Position numbers and translations under genes: made by a program. This document shows, in pieces, positions 1 to 7,526 of a DNA stretch of 64,000 nucleotides (positions within the stretch are counted from its first letter, which is position 1; each line of letters begins with the position of its first letter). The notes beneath the pieces were generated by a model. It was not told the origin of the DNA. It saw only the letters and a program-made list of their open reading frames with translations, and ran no database searches. This stretch comes from a bacterium (GTDB taxonomy: Bacteria; Bacteroidota; Bacteroidia; B-17B0; Aurantibacillaceae), in assembly GCA_029945625.1 (NCBI GenBank), contig JAQSCW010000010.1, positions 1 through 64,000 of the forward strand, given 5' to 3'.

Positions 1-117
1 TATTTCGCTCGAACGACCGAACAAAAAATTACTCTCTCGTTCGGTCGGGCGGGCATTCAACTACGGTGCCTAGGATAATAAAAAATCAGATTGCGAAAAT
101 ACGAAATTTCTAAGAAT

Positions 118-2145
118 TTATTCCCTTATTATTTTCTGGCTACATCGCTCCTTGTCGGCAGAATCCAGGATTCGCAAGAGATAGAAGCCGGATACAAGTT
201 CTTTTAGATTAAGATAATTTTCGGAACAGAGCGCCTTCTCTTCCAGTAATTTGCCTGTGACGTCAAATAATTGCAGTTTTCCGGAGGCGTGGAGTGGATT
301 AGTGATGTATAACGCCTCTTTCGTTGGATTTGGCCCAATACGAATGGCCTCGTAATTTTGATTCGTTTCCTCTATGCCGGCAGTATTTGGAGGAGCCGTT
401 GGCGTGGGCAATACCCCCAGCGTAAAATCGCGACTTGGCCCCACCGCCTTATTGATAATCCAGTTATTTGGGTCGCAAACAATTTGTGTGATGGTGCCGG
501 TTAATGGAAATTTATAGCTGTCGAGTGCCGTGTTTTGGTTGAGCCTCACCGTTGTATCAGCCTTACTTATTCTGCTAATCTTGTATTGCATTGGTGTAAT
601 AAAAAGTGGCGTTACACTCGGCAGACTCACCGTCTCGGTGCTTTTCATGAAACAAGTATCCCGCAAAAAATTATACTTCACCGAAAAAGTAGGATACCCC
701 TCGCCGTAATACCATTGACTAAAAAACTGCGTGGCATTGATACCGGTTTGTGCCTGATAATAATTTTTAAAGTCTTGCGCCGATGCCGTGCTATTCTTAT
801 ACATACTTTGAAATCCACGAAGGGTATTGAACCAAAGCGAATCATTATTCGTTAAAAAACGAAGCGAATGAATAATGGCCCCGCCCTTGTCATACGTGAG
901 ACGAGAACTGAAAATTCTTGCCGTATTAAGGGTGTCGGAATTGGTGAAATAAATACTTCCTCCGGGCTGAGACATCACATTTTGATGGGCCGCATCTAAA
1001 TTGGTTGCAAAATTGGGATTGTCGAGATACTGCGCTACCAGATGCTCGGTATAAGAAGCAAAACCTTCGTTGATCCAAATATCACCCCAGGTTTTGCAGG
1101 TTACTTGATCGCCCCACCATTGATGTCCCAGTTCGTGTGCATCTACATAATAATCGAAGAAGCCGAGTGTGGTCATGGTTTGGTGCTCCATGCCTCCGCC
1201 TAATGGCGCCATACAGTGTCCGTACTTTTCCTTCCTGAAGGGATACATGCCATACATGTTGGATAAAAATTCCAACACCTTCGGTAGTTTATTCAGAGTT
1301 TGTTTCTGACCATTGATCCAGTTGGTATTATTGATCGCGCCATCGTAAATATAATTTTGAATCAAAATAGAGTCGTTCACTAAATACTGTGGTTTGGCAT
1401 ATAAATTATACTCCTTGTATTTGGCAACAGCAACCGAAATCAGGTAATAATCAATAGGCGTTTTTGATTTCCACTCATACCGTTTTTTGTTTCCAACAAT
1501 CACCACATTTTTAAGCAAACCGTTTGAGCCCACTTTGTTGGTAGAATCTGTGGTAACAAATACCCAGCTCGAATCAATTTTATCGGTTAAGGCCTGTTTG
1601 CAGGGCCACCAATGATAGGCCACAAAGCTCTCGCTTAAACTCCAGGTGGCCTGATTTCCCCATGAAGGTGAACTCGCATTGCTGTATCCGCTTCCTATTG
1701 CAGAACCTCCGGTGGGAGCAATTCCGTTATAATACACTTGAGAAGTAAATGTGGAACCGCCCGGTAATGGAACAGGAATGCCAACTTTGATCATACTGTC
1801 CTGACGCAGAGAAGGTAAAATCACCCCATTAAATCGAACCGAATCAATGGTGTAATTTTGATGCAGCAAGGTCATAAACGTATCGAGCACTGCAGATGTT
1901 ACAGTGGCAATGGTTTTTACATTCCCGCTTACCGCCTTATTCGTGCGTTCACATTTTAAATCGAGGTGCACAAATTTTACATCGTATTTCATATCATGCG
2001 AAATTTGTGGCGAGGCAGCAGCTGGTTTGGCTTGTTGATTGAAATAATTTGCCATTGAGGCCTGCTTTACTTTTGCACAGGCATGTTCTTGCGCAGAAAG
2101 GGTCCATGTTAGGACGAACAAAGTAGTACTGAGAATAAATTTCAT
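118..2145 (-). CDS. M1 family metallopeptidase with T9SS type A sorting domain (copy 1)
   Basis: Secreted zinc aminopeptidase-like protein of 675 residues. An N-terminal signal peptide (about residues 1-18) ends in SAQ. The M1 hallmarks are visible: the substrate-binding GGGMEH at about 316-321, the zinc motif HELGH at 337-341 and the third zinc ligand in NEGFASY (E360), exactly 18 residues after the second histidine. The last 75 or so residues look like a T9SS type A sorting domain (PNPTKEALYI start, VSGFYLLRI near the end), so the protein is probably exported by type IX secretion and cell-attached or released. It lies 135 bp downstream of a second copy on the same strand that shares most of its sequence, so the pair arose by tandem duplication. 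The catalytic residues are intact. The actual substrate is unknown. Confidence 0.93.
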   Translation of the reverse strand: MKFILSTTLFVLTWTLSAQEHACAKVKQASMANYFNQQAKPAAASPQISHDMKYDVKFVHLDLKCERTNKAVSGNVKTIATVTSAVLDTFMTLLHQNYTIDSVRFNGVILPSLRQDSMIKVGIPVPLPGGSTFTSQVYYNGIAPTGGSAIGSGYSNASSPSWGNQATWSLSESFVAYHWWPCKQALTDKIDSSWVFVTTDSTNKVGSNGLLKNVVIVGNKKRYEWKSKTPIDYYLISVAVAKYKEYNLYAKPQYLVNDSILIQNYIYDGAINNTNWINGQKQTLNKLPKVLEFLSNMYGMYPFRKEKYGHCMAPLGGGMEHQTMTTLGFFDYYVDAHELGHQWWGDQVTCKTWGDIWINEGFASYTEHLVAQYLDNPNFATNLDAAHQNVMSQPGGSIYFTNSDTLNTARIFSSRLTYDKGGAIIHSLRFLTNNDSLWFNTLRGFQSMYKNSTASAQDFKNYYQAQTGINATQFFSQWYYGEGYPTFSVKYNFLRDTCFMKSTETVSLPSVTPLFITPMQYKISRISKADTTVRLNQNTALDSYKFPLTGTITQIVCDPNNWIINKAVGPSRDFTLGVLPTPTAPPNTAGIEETNQNYEAIRIGPNPTKEALYITNPLHASGKLQLFDVTGKLLEEKALCSENYLNLKELVSGFYLLRILDSADKERCSQKIIRE

Positions 2146-2280
2146 TTCTTTTAATGCAGCTAGTTGGCCCTTTCAGCAGCGAAGGAGCGAAATGCGTGAC
2201 GAACCTAAAGGTAAGGATTTTAAGCCGAAGCTAATTCTCCTGCCTAAAAAATGAGGAGAATGCGCTTCCACTAAGGGGTA

Positions 2281-4284
2281 TTATTGACAAATCAGTTTTT
2301 GTGACTCCATTTCAATTCCGTTTTCATCTACTACTTTTACTAAATACACTCCTGCCGCCAAAGAACGCAAGTCGAGTTGTGTTTCACTCAAAAGTTCCTT
2401 CTTAAACATAAGTTTACCGGCAAGATCGTATACACTTGCTAGGGCTTTACTGCTGCCGCTGCATGTAATGGTCACAAAATCGTGGCTGGGATTAGGACTT
2501 ATCGTAATAATCGGTTCGTTTTTCTGATCTACAGCAATGCCCAGTATGTTGACACCAAGTGTTTGATCTCTCACCGAATTGGTGGCCTTGTTTATAATCC
2601 AGTTATTGGGGTCACAGGTAAGGCTGGTAACAGCGCCTTTTAAGGGGAACTTATATATCTCAGTGGGAATGCTGTGCATCACCCTTATGGTGGTATCAGG
2701 TTTGCCGGTCCTTCCGATCTTGTATTCAATTGGTGTGATAAAGAGGGGTGTCTTTGAAGGCATGCTCACCGTTTGCACCACCTTAATGATGCAGGTATCG
2801 CCCGTGTAATTATATTTTGGTGTGAAGATCGGATACCCTTCCCCATAATACCACTGATTAAAAAAGATGCCGGGATTGATGCCCGTTTGCGCCTGGTAAT
2901 AATTTTGGAAGTCAAGTGCAGAAGCTGTGCTGTGCTTATACGCAGTTTGAAATCCACGAAGTGTATTAAACCACACCGAATCGTTGTTGGTGAGAAAACG
3001 CAAAGAGTGAATAATGGCCCCTCCCTTATCGTAAGTCAAGCGCGAATCAAAAATCCTGTTCGAATTTAGTGTGTCGTTTCCTGTAAAATAAATACTGCCC
3101 CCCGCACCTGCAATCACGTTTTGATGTGCCGCATTTAAATTCGCGGCAAAATTAGCGGGATCCAAATATTCAGCTACTAAATGTTCGGTATAAGAGGCAA
3201 AGCCTTCGTTGATCCAAATATCGCCCCAGGTCTTACACGTTACCTGGTCGCCCCACCATTGATGTCCCAATTCATGTGCGTCTATGTAATAATCAAAAAA
3301 TCCGATGGTGGTCATGGTATTGTGCTCCATGCCTCCTCCCAGTGGTACCATGCAATGGCCGTACTTCTCTTTGTAAAAAGGATACATGCCGTACATATTG
3401 GATAAGAAATTAAGAACCGATGGCATTTTGTCTAATTCAACTTTGTCATTTGCGATCCAAAATGGGTCTACATAGGCACTGGCATCAATATAGTTCTGAA
3501 TAAGGATGGAGTCGCCCCCTAAATACTGTGGTTTTGCATACAAATTATATTCTTTAAAGCGACTCACTGCAACAGAAATGAGATAATAATCAATCGGTTT
3601 GTGTGACTTCCATTCGTAACGTTTTTTAATCCCCAGGTTTACTACATTTTTTAAGACCCCGTTTGACCCGGCTTTGTTAGTAGAATCGGTGGTAATAAAT
3701 ACCCAACTTGAATCAATTTTATCGGTTAATGCCTGTTTGCAGGGCCACCAATGATACGCCACAAAACTCTCACTTAAACTCCAGGTGGCATTATTACCCC
3801 CATACCAACTGGCCTGTGTGCTAAAGCCACTGCCAATAGCAGAACCCCCCGCGGGAGGCATTCCTTTGTAATACACCATGGCGGTAAAAGTTGCGCCACC
3901 AGGCAAAGGACTAGGGATCCCTGCTTTAATCATACTGTCCTGCCTAAAATACGTCAATAGGGCGCCATTGAAACGGATGGAGTCAACAGTATGATTTTGA
4001 TGCAACAAGGTCATGAACGTATCTAAAACCGCCGATGTAACCGTGGCCACCGTTTTTACATAGCCGCTGATGTATTTTGTGTTACGTTCCACATTCAGAT
4101 TTAAATGCACAAATTTTACATCGTATTTCATTTCATGGGTAATTTGTACTGAGCTCGAACTTGATTTGGCCAGCACATTAAATTGAACGGCAGAGCTGTT
4201 CTGCTTAATTTTAGAGCAAACATGTTGCTGAGCTGCCGAAATTAGGACACAAAACGAGACGATAAGAGTAAAAAAATGCTTCAT
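2281..4284 (-). CDS. M1 family metallopeptidase with T9SS type A sorting domain (copy 2)
   Basis: Paralogue (667 residues) of the neighbouring gene, with the same architecture: signal peptide ending near SAAQ, M1 catalytic domain with GGGMEH, HELGHQWWG and the NEGFASY glutamate, and a C-terminal T9SS type A domain (ISPNPSHDFVTI, then GVYLVKVVD). The catalytic core is nearly identical between the copies. Differences concentrate in the loop before GNNATWSL, in the 270-300 region and in the sorting tail. It is transcribed away from hemE and is the promoter-proximal copy of the pair. Both copies keep all zinc ligands, so neither looks like a pseudogene. Subfunctionalisation in substrate choice is a guess. 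Confidence 0.93.
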   Translation of the reverse strand: MKHFFTLIVSFCVLISAAQQHVCSKIKQNSSAVQFNVLAKSSSSSVQITHEMKYDVKFVHLNLNVERNTKYISGYVKTVATVTSAVLDTFMTLLHQNHTVDSIRFNGALLTYFRQDSMIKAGIPSPLPGGATFTAMVYYKGMPPAGGSAIGSGFSTQASWYGGNNATWSLSESFVAYHWWPCKQALTDKIDSSWVFITTDSTNKAGSNGVLKNVVNLGIKKRYEWKSHKPIDYYLISVAVSRFKEYNLYAKPQYLGGDSILIQNYIDASAYVDPFWIANDKVELDKMPSVLNFLSNMYGMYPFYKEKYGHCMVPLGGGMEHNTMTTIGFFDYYIDAHELGHQWWGDQVTCKTWGDIWINEGFASYTEHLVAEYLDPANFAANLNAAHQNVIAGAGGSIYFTGNDTLNSNRIFDSRLTYDKGGAIIHSLRFLTNNDSVWFNTLRGFQTAYKHSTASALDFQNYYQAQTGINPGIFFNQWYYGEGYPIFTPKYNYTGDTCIIKVVQTVSMPSKTPLFITPIEYKIGRTGKPDTTIRVMHSIPTEIYKFPLKGAVTSLTCDPNNWIINKATNSVRDQTLGVNILGIAVDQKNEPIITISPNPSHDFVTITCSGSSKALASVYDLAGKLMFKKELLSETQLDLRSLAAGVYLVKVVDENGIEMESQKLICQ

Positions 4285-4411
4285 TGGTTTATGTTTAGGT
4301 GATGTGGAAATAATACAGTAAGGAAATCCCCGGAGATCTACGAATAAATATAGCCAAATAATTTAACCGCAACAAACCTCAAAACATGTTATGAAATATA
4401 GATTTTGAGCG

Positions 4412-4426
4412 TAACTTTGCCGAATG
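4412..4426 (+). promoter_or_regulatory. hemE promoter -7 box, likely leaderless start
   Basis: TAACTTTG at 4412-4419 matches the Bacteroidota -7 consensus TAnnTTTG. The hemE ATG begins at 4424, only five bases later, which is about where transcription should start. The mRNA may therefore begin at or within a base or two of the start codon. The -33 element is weak: no TTTG stands 19 bases upstream. Confidence 0.55.
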
Positions 4427-5449
4427 TTAAAAAATGACCTGCTGCTTAGAGCGGCAAGAGGAGAAAATGTTGAACGTGCGCCCGTTTGGCTCATGCGTCA
4501 GGCCGGGAGGGTATTGCCGGAGTACAAGGCCACCCGCGCACGCGCCAAAAATTTTGTGGAGTTTGTGAAAAATCCCGAACTGGCCTGCGAGGTAAGCATT
4601 CAGCCGGTTGATATTTTAGGAGTGGATGCCGCCATTATTTTCAGCGACATTTTAGTGATTCCCGAAGCCATGGGTTTGCCTTATCAAATGATAGAGGCAA
4701 AAGGGCCCTGGTTCGAAAAAACCATAAAGAATCTTGCCGATGTGGAGCAATTAAAAATTGCGCAGGCCGATGATCTCGACTATGTGATGAAAGCTTTGCA
4801 GCTTACCAAAAAAGAACTGAACGGACGAGTGCCCTTGATTGGCTTTGCCGGTGCACCATGGACTCTTTTCGCTTACATGATTGAAGGCAGCGGCAGTAAA
4901 ACATTTAGCAAGGCCAAACAATTTTTATATGCTCAACCCCAGGTGGCACATGCTCTCTTAGAAAAAATCACACAAAGTACTATCAACTATTTAAAAGGTC
5001 AGGTTAATTCAGGTGCCGACCTTTTGCAAATTTTCGATTCCTGGGCAGGTGTGCTCAGCGAACCCATGTATTACGAATTTTCTTTACACTACATTTCAAA
5101 GATCTGTGATGCCCTATCGCCATTGGTGCCCGTAACCGTTTTTGCGAAGGATGCACATTTTGCAATTCAAAAAATTTCGGAAACCAACTGCAGTGCCATT
5201 GGTTTAGATTGGACCTTGGATCCCCTAAAATCGCGTGGGCAGGCCGGTAATAAAACCTTACAGGGCAATGCTGACCCTTGCTTGCTGTATGCCGATGAAA
5301 AAAAAATAATTTCCGACACACAACACATGCTTCGGGCTTTTGGCAAACAGCGCTACATATGCAATCTGGGGCACGGTTTGTATCCCGACCTCGATAAAGA
5401 GAAAGTGAAACTGTTTGTAAATGTGGTGAAGGAATATAAGTGGGAGTAA
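4424..5449 (+). CDS. hemE: Uroporphyrinogen decarboxylase
   Basis: Cytoplasmic enzyme of heme biosynthesis that removes four carboxyl groups from uroporphyrinogen III to give coproporphyrinogen III. The 341-residue length is normal for the family. The signature [10 protein letters not shown] is at residues 20-29, with the two arginines that bind substrate carboxylates. A second family motif, [13 protein letters not shown], lies near residue 145, and a conserved GHG (NLGHGL) near the C-terminus. The gene stands alone, divergent from the M1 peptidase pair, and no other heme gene is in the window. The promoter box sits directly before the ATG. Confidence 0.97.
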   Translation: MLKNDLLLRAARGENVERAPVWLMRQAGRVLPEYKATRARAKNFVEFVKNPELACEVSIQPVDILGVDAAIIFSDILVIPEAMGLPYQMIEAKGPWFEKTIKNLADVEQLKIAQADDLDYVMKALQLTKKELNGRVPLIGFAGAPWTLFAYMIEGSGSKTFSKAKQFLYAQPQVAHALLEKITQSTINYLKGQVNSGADLLQIFDSWAGVLSEPMYYEFSLHYISKICDALSPLVPVTVFAKDAHFAIQKISETNCSAIGLDWTLDPLKSRGQAGNKTLQGNADPCLLYADEKKIISDTQHMLRAFGKQRYICNLGHGLYPDLDKEKVKLFVNVVKEYKWE

Positions 5450-5857
5450 TCGAATTACAAGATCTTCACAATTTTTTTCGTTAACCCCTAAAAGCAAAAT
5501 AACTCAGAGCACGAGTCAAGCGGAAATTTGGAGAGAAATTATTTGGGCGTGCCCCCTGAAGCGAAAAACGTTTCAAAAAATATTCCTGGTTTTTCGCTTC
5601 AGGGGTCAGGCTTTCGCCACTCGCTCTTTTTGCCAGAGTTAATTTTGGAGCAAAAAGGAGCTCAAACAATGGCTCTATCCTTCACGCAATATCAAACATC
5701 TTCTCAAAATCACATTCCCTTTTTTCATTCCATCTCCCAAAAAAAACAACTTGATCCTAGAATATATTGACAAGTAAGGAATGTGCTAATCAATAAAAAT
5801 TTATTTCTGCACCCCGATTGTCATTTGGCTTGAAACTTGATATTCTCTTCCTAAAAT
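5450..5857. other. Intergenic region without a credible gene
   Basis: 408 bases between hemE and the amidase. Two open frames (5481-5669 minus, 5528-5770 plus) are present but resemble no protein, and they lie across the hairpin arms of a repeat element at about 5541-5690, so I do not call them genes. The remainder is AT-rich with no recognised signal. Confidence 0.6.
5541..5690 (+). repeat. Bacteroidota-type intergenic repeat with two hairpins
   Basis: A composite element. It begins GGGCGTGCC, followed by a perfect 17-bp inverted repeat (CCCCTGAAGCGAAAAAC at 5553-5569 with its complement at 5589-5605). Next comes TCAGGCTTTCGCCACTCG, then a second hairpin (CTTTTTGC at 5626-5633 with GCAAAAAG at 5650-5657), and finally GAGCTCAAACAATGGCTC and TATCCTTCACGC. 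From memory, this order (GGGCGTGCCCC, variable hairpin, GGGGTCGGGCTTTC, variable hairpin, GGAGCTCAAACAATGGCTC..CACGC) recurs in intergenic regions of many Bacteroidota genomes, where it is often mis-annotated as small hypothetical proteins. I know of no assigned function. Only one copy is in this window. Confidence 0.7.
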
Positions 5858-7441
5858 TTACTTCGGGTTCTCTTCCAGCATTTTCCGAGCTTGGGCCATA
5901 TCAATACGCAGTCCGTTTTTAAATGCTACCACAAAACAATCTTTAAATCCTTTCTCGCGAAGCGCCGCCTGATGTGCAGAGGCATCTTTCACGTTAACAA
6001 ATTTTCCCGAAGTATATTTAAGAACAGGTCCGACTTTGTAAAAATCCACGTCGCTGAGCGCTTCAAATTTTTCTTGTTTCAAATCTAAACTAATATCACT
6101 GCTTGCAAATTGTACTTTAAAAAACAGTTCTTCCTTTTTCAATGGCACTTTTGCGCTTGTTGCCTTTGCCACCTCTTCGGTCCGATTATCTTTTATAAAT
6201 TTTGCCGCAATTTCTTTCGCCGAAACAGCACTGTCTGTTTTAGGCTTCATAGTATTCTTATAGTCCGGTCCTTTGGGATCAACCAAAATAACTTTGTTTT
6301 CCTGAACATTTTCTTTTGGCGGCAAAATTTTGTTCTCCCTCGTTTGAATTTCAAGTGTTTTACTTCCAATTGCAGGAAGTTCTTTTTTGAAAGCAGCAGC
6401 TCCGCTGTCTTTTGGCAAGTCAGGCTCAGCGGGACTTTCAATCAACTTTAACGTGTCTTCTTCGTCCTCTTCCGTTTTTTTAGTCACCGGACTATTTCCT
6501 GCTTTAATATTTTCATTTTCGATGGGTGCCTGATTTTCAAATTCGTCGTTGTACTCTTTCTTTCGGCCTTCCACCTCATCTTTATACTTTCGAAGTCCTC
6601 TAAATAATGCTTTGGCCAGGTAGTCCTGACCGGCAGTACTCGAAAGAAAATCTTCTTCAAGCGGGTTCGTTAAGTACCCAATCTCAGTAAGAATGCTTGG
6701 CATGGAGGTGCGCCATAGCACCCAGATGCTCTGACGATGAACCCCTTTATCCACGCGGCCTGCTTTGTTACTGTATTCTTCCTGAATTTTCATGGCCAAA
6801 CTGGCACTCTGAATCACATAAGCGCTGGTATAATTGCTCATGATGATGTAACTCTCTTCGCTTTCAGGATCAAACCCCCCATATTTGCTTTCGTAATCAT
6901 CTTCGTAAAAAATAGCCGAATTTTCACGTTGGGCCACTTTCATTTTTCCTTCTTCATTTTTTAATCCCATCACATAGGTTTCTGTTCCAAACGGTATGGG
7001 ATTGCCGGTTTCCACCACCACGAGTTTCCCCTTTTTGTTACGGTATACTTTTGCTCTTTTTTTCCCTGTTTTCGGGTCTTTAATCATTACGGGCTTTCCT
7101 GCCGCATTGCAATGTATCGAAATAAAAAGATCGGCCTTTGCTTTGTTGGCAAGGAGTGCGCGATCTTCCAATTCCACAAACACATCGGTTGTACGTGTGT
7201 AGATTACCTTTACATCTTTAAAATTATCCTCCAAATATTTTCCAAGTTTTAACGCTACCGCCAAGGCCACGTCCTTCTCTTTACTTTTACTTCCCAAGCA
7301 GCCCGGGTCTTTGCCGCCATGCCCGGCATCAATTACAATTGTTTTTACCAGTTTTGCGGGAGGGAACGCAACAGTAGTAAAGGCCATTAGCAATAGCGCA
7401 AAGGGGAATAGGACAATAAAATATTGTAAATTTTTAACCAT
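5858..7441 (-). CDS. N-acetylmuramoyl-L-alanine amidase (Amidase_3) with C-terminal SPOR-like domain
   Basis: Peptidoglycan hydrolase that cleaves the MurNAc-L-Ala amide bond in the periplasm. I choose the ATG at 7441 (527 residues, beginning MVKNLQYF with a hydrophobic segment) over an upstream TTG at 7465. The zinc ligands of the AmiC-type fold are visible: H41 in DAGHGG, E55 in SKEKDV and H110 in FISIHCNA. The catalytic glutamate is E253 in LTEIGYLTNP. As in many Bacteroidota amidases, a long insert sits between the third ligand and the core. A low-complexity E/K/P-rich linker (about 300-430) leads to a C-terminal domain of about 75 residues that looks SPOR-like (FFKVQFASS start), which would target denuded septal glycan. 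It is divergent from the LptD-like gene. Confidence 0.92.
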   Translation of the reverse strand: MVKNLQYFIVLFPFALLLMAFTTVAFPPAKLVKTIVIDAGHGGKDPGCLGSKSKEKDVALAVALKLGKYLEDNFKDVKVIYTRTTDVFVELEDRALLANKAKADLFISIHCNAAGKPVMIKDPKTGKKRAKVYRNKKGKLVVVETGNPIPFGTETYVMGLKNEEGKMKVAQRENSAIFYEDDYESKYGGFDPESEESYIIMSNYTSAYVIQSASLAMKIQEEYSNKAGRVDKGVHRQSIWVLWRTSMPSILTEIGYLTNPLEEDFLSSTAGQDYLAKALFRGLRKYKDEVEGRKKEYNDEFENQAPIENENIKAGNSPVTKKTEEDEEDTLKLIESPAEPDLPKDSGAAAFKKELPAIGSKTLEIQTRENKILPPKENVQENKVILVDPKGPDYKNTMKPKTDSAVSAKEIAAKFIKDNRTEEVAKATSAKVPLKKEELFFKVQFASSDISLDLKQEKFEALSDVDFYKVGPVLKYTSGKFVNVKDASAHQAALREKGFKDCFVVAFKNGLRIDMAQARKMLEENPK

Positions 7442-7462
7442 GCGCGCTAATAAATTGGCCAA

Positions 7463-7488
7463 CAATACGTTAAAGTATTGTAGCTTTG
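7463..7488. promoter_or_regulatory. Promoter of the LptD-like gene with adjacent dyad
   Basis: TAGCTTTG at 7481-7488 (plus strand) fits the -7 consensus and would start transcription near 7493, 34 bases before the TTG start of the LptD-like gene. Directly upstream, CAATAC (7463-7468) and GTATTG (7475-7480) form a 6-bp dyad with a 6-base spacer, inside the zone shared with the divergent amidase promoter. On the minus strand TACTTTAA (7477-7470) could serve as the amidase -7 box. Confidence 0.45.
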
Positions 7489-7526
7489 TGTGCCACCGTA
7501 AACTGAATAAAATTATCTAATTCGGC

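Noticed and set aside
14-47. CGACCGAAC/GTTCGGTCG inverted repeat at the window start
   Set aside because: Real 9-bp arms, but with a 16-base loop, no following U-run and only partial context, so no function can be supported.
2234-2261. ATTCTCCT/AGGAGAAT hairpin between the two M1 peptidase genes
   Set aside because: 8-bp stem with a 12-base loop and no U-run on the minus strand after the stem, so I do not call it a terminator.
5481-5770. Two overlapping open frames of 62 and 80 codons after hemE
   Set aside because: They run through the hairpin arms of the repeat element on both strands and have no family resemblance, so they are by-products of the repeat.
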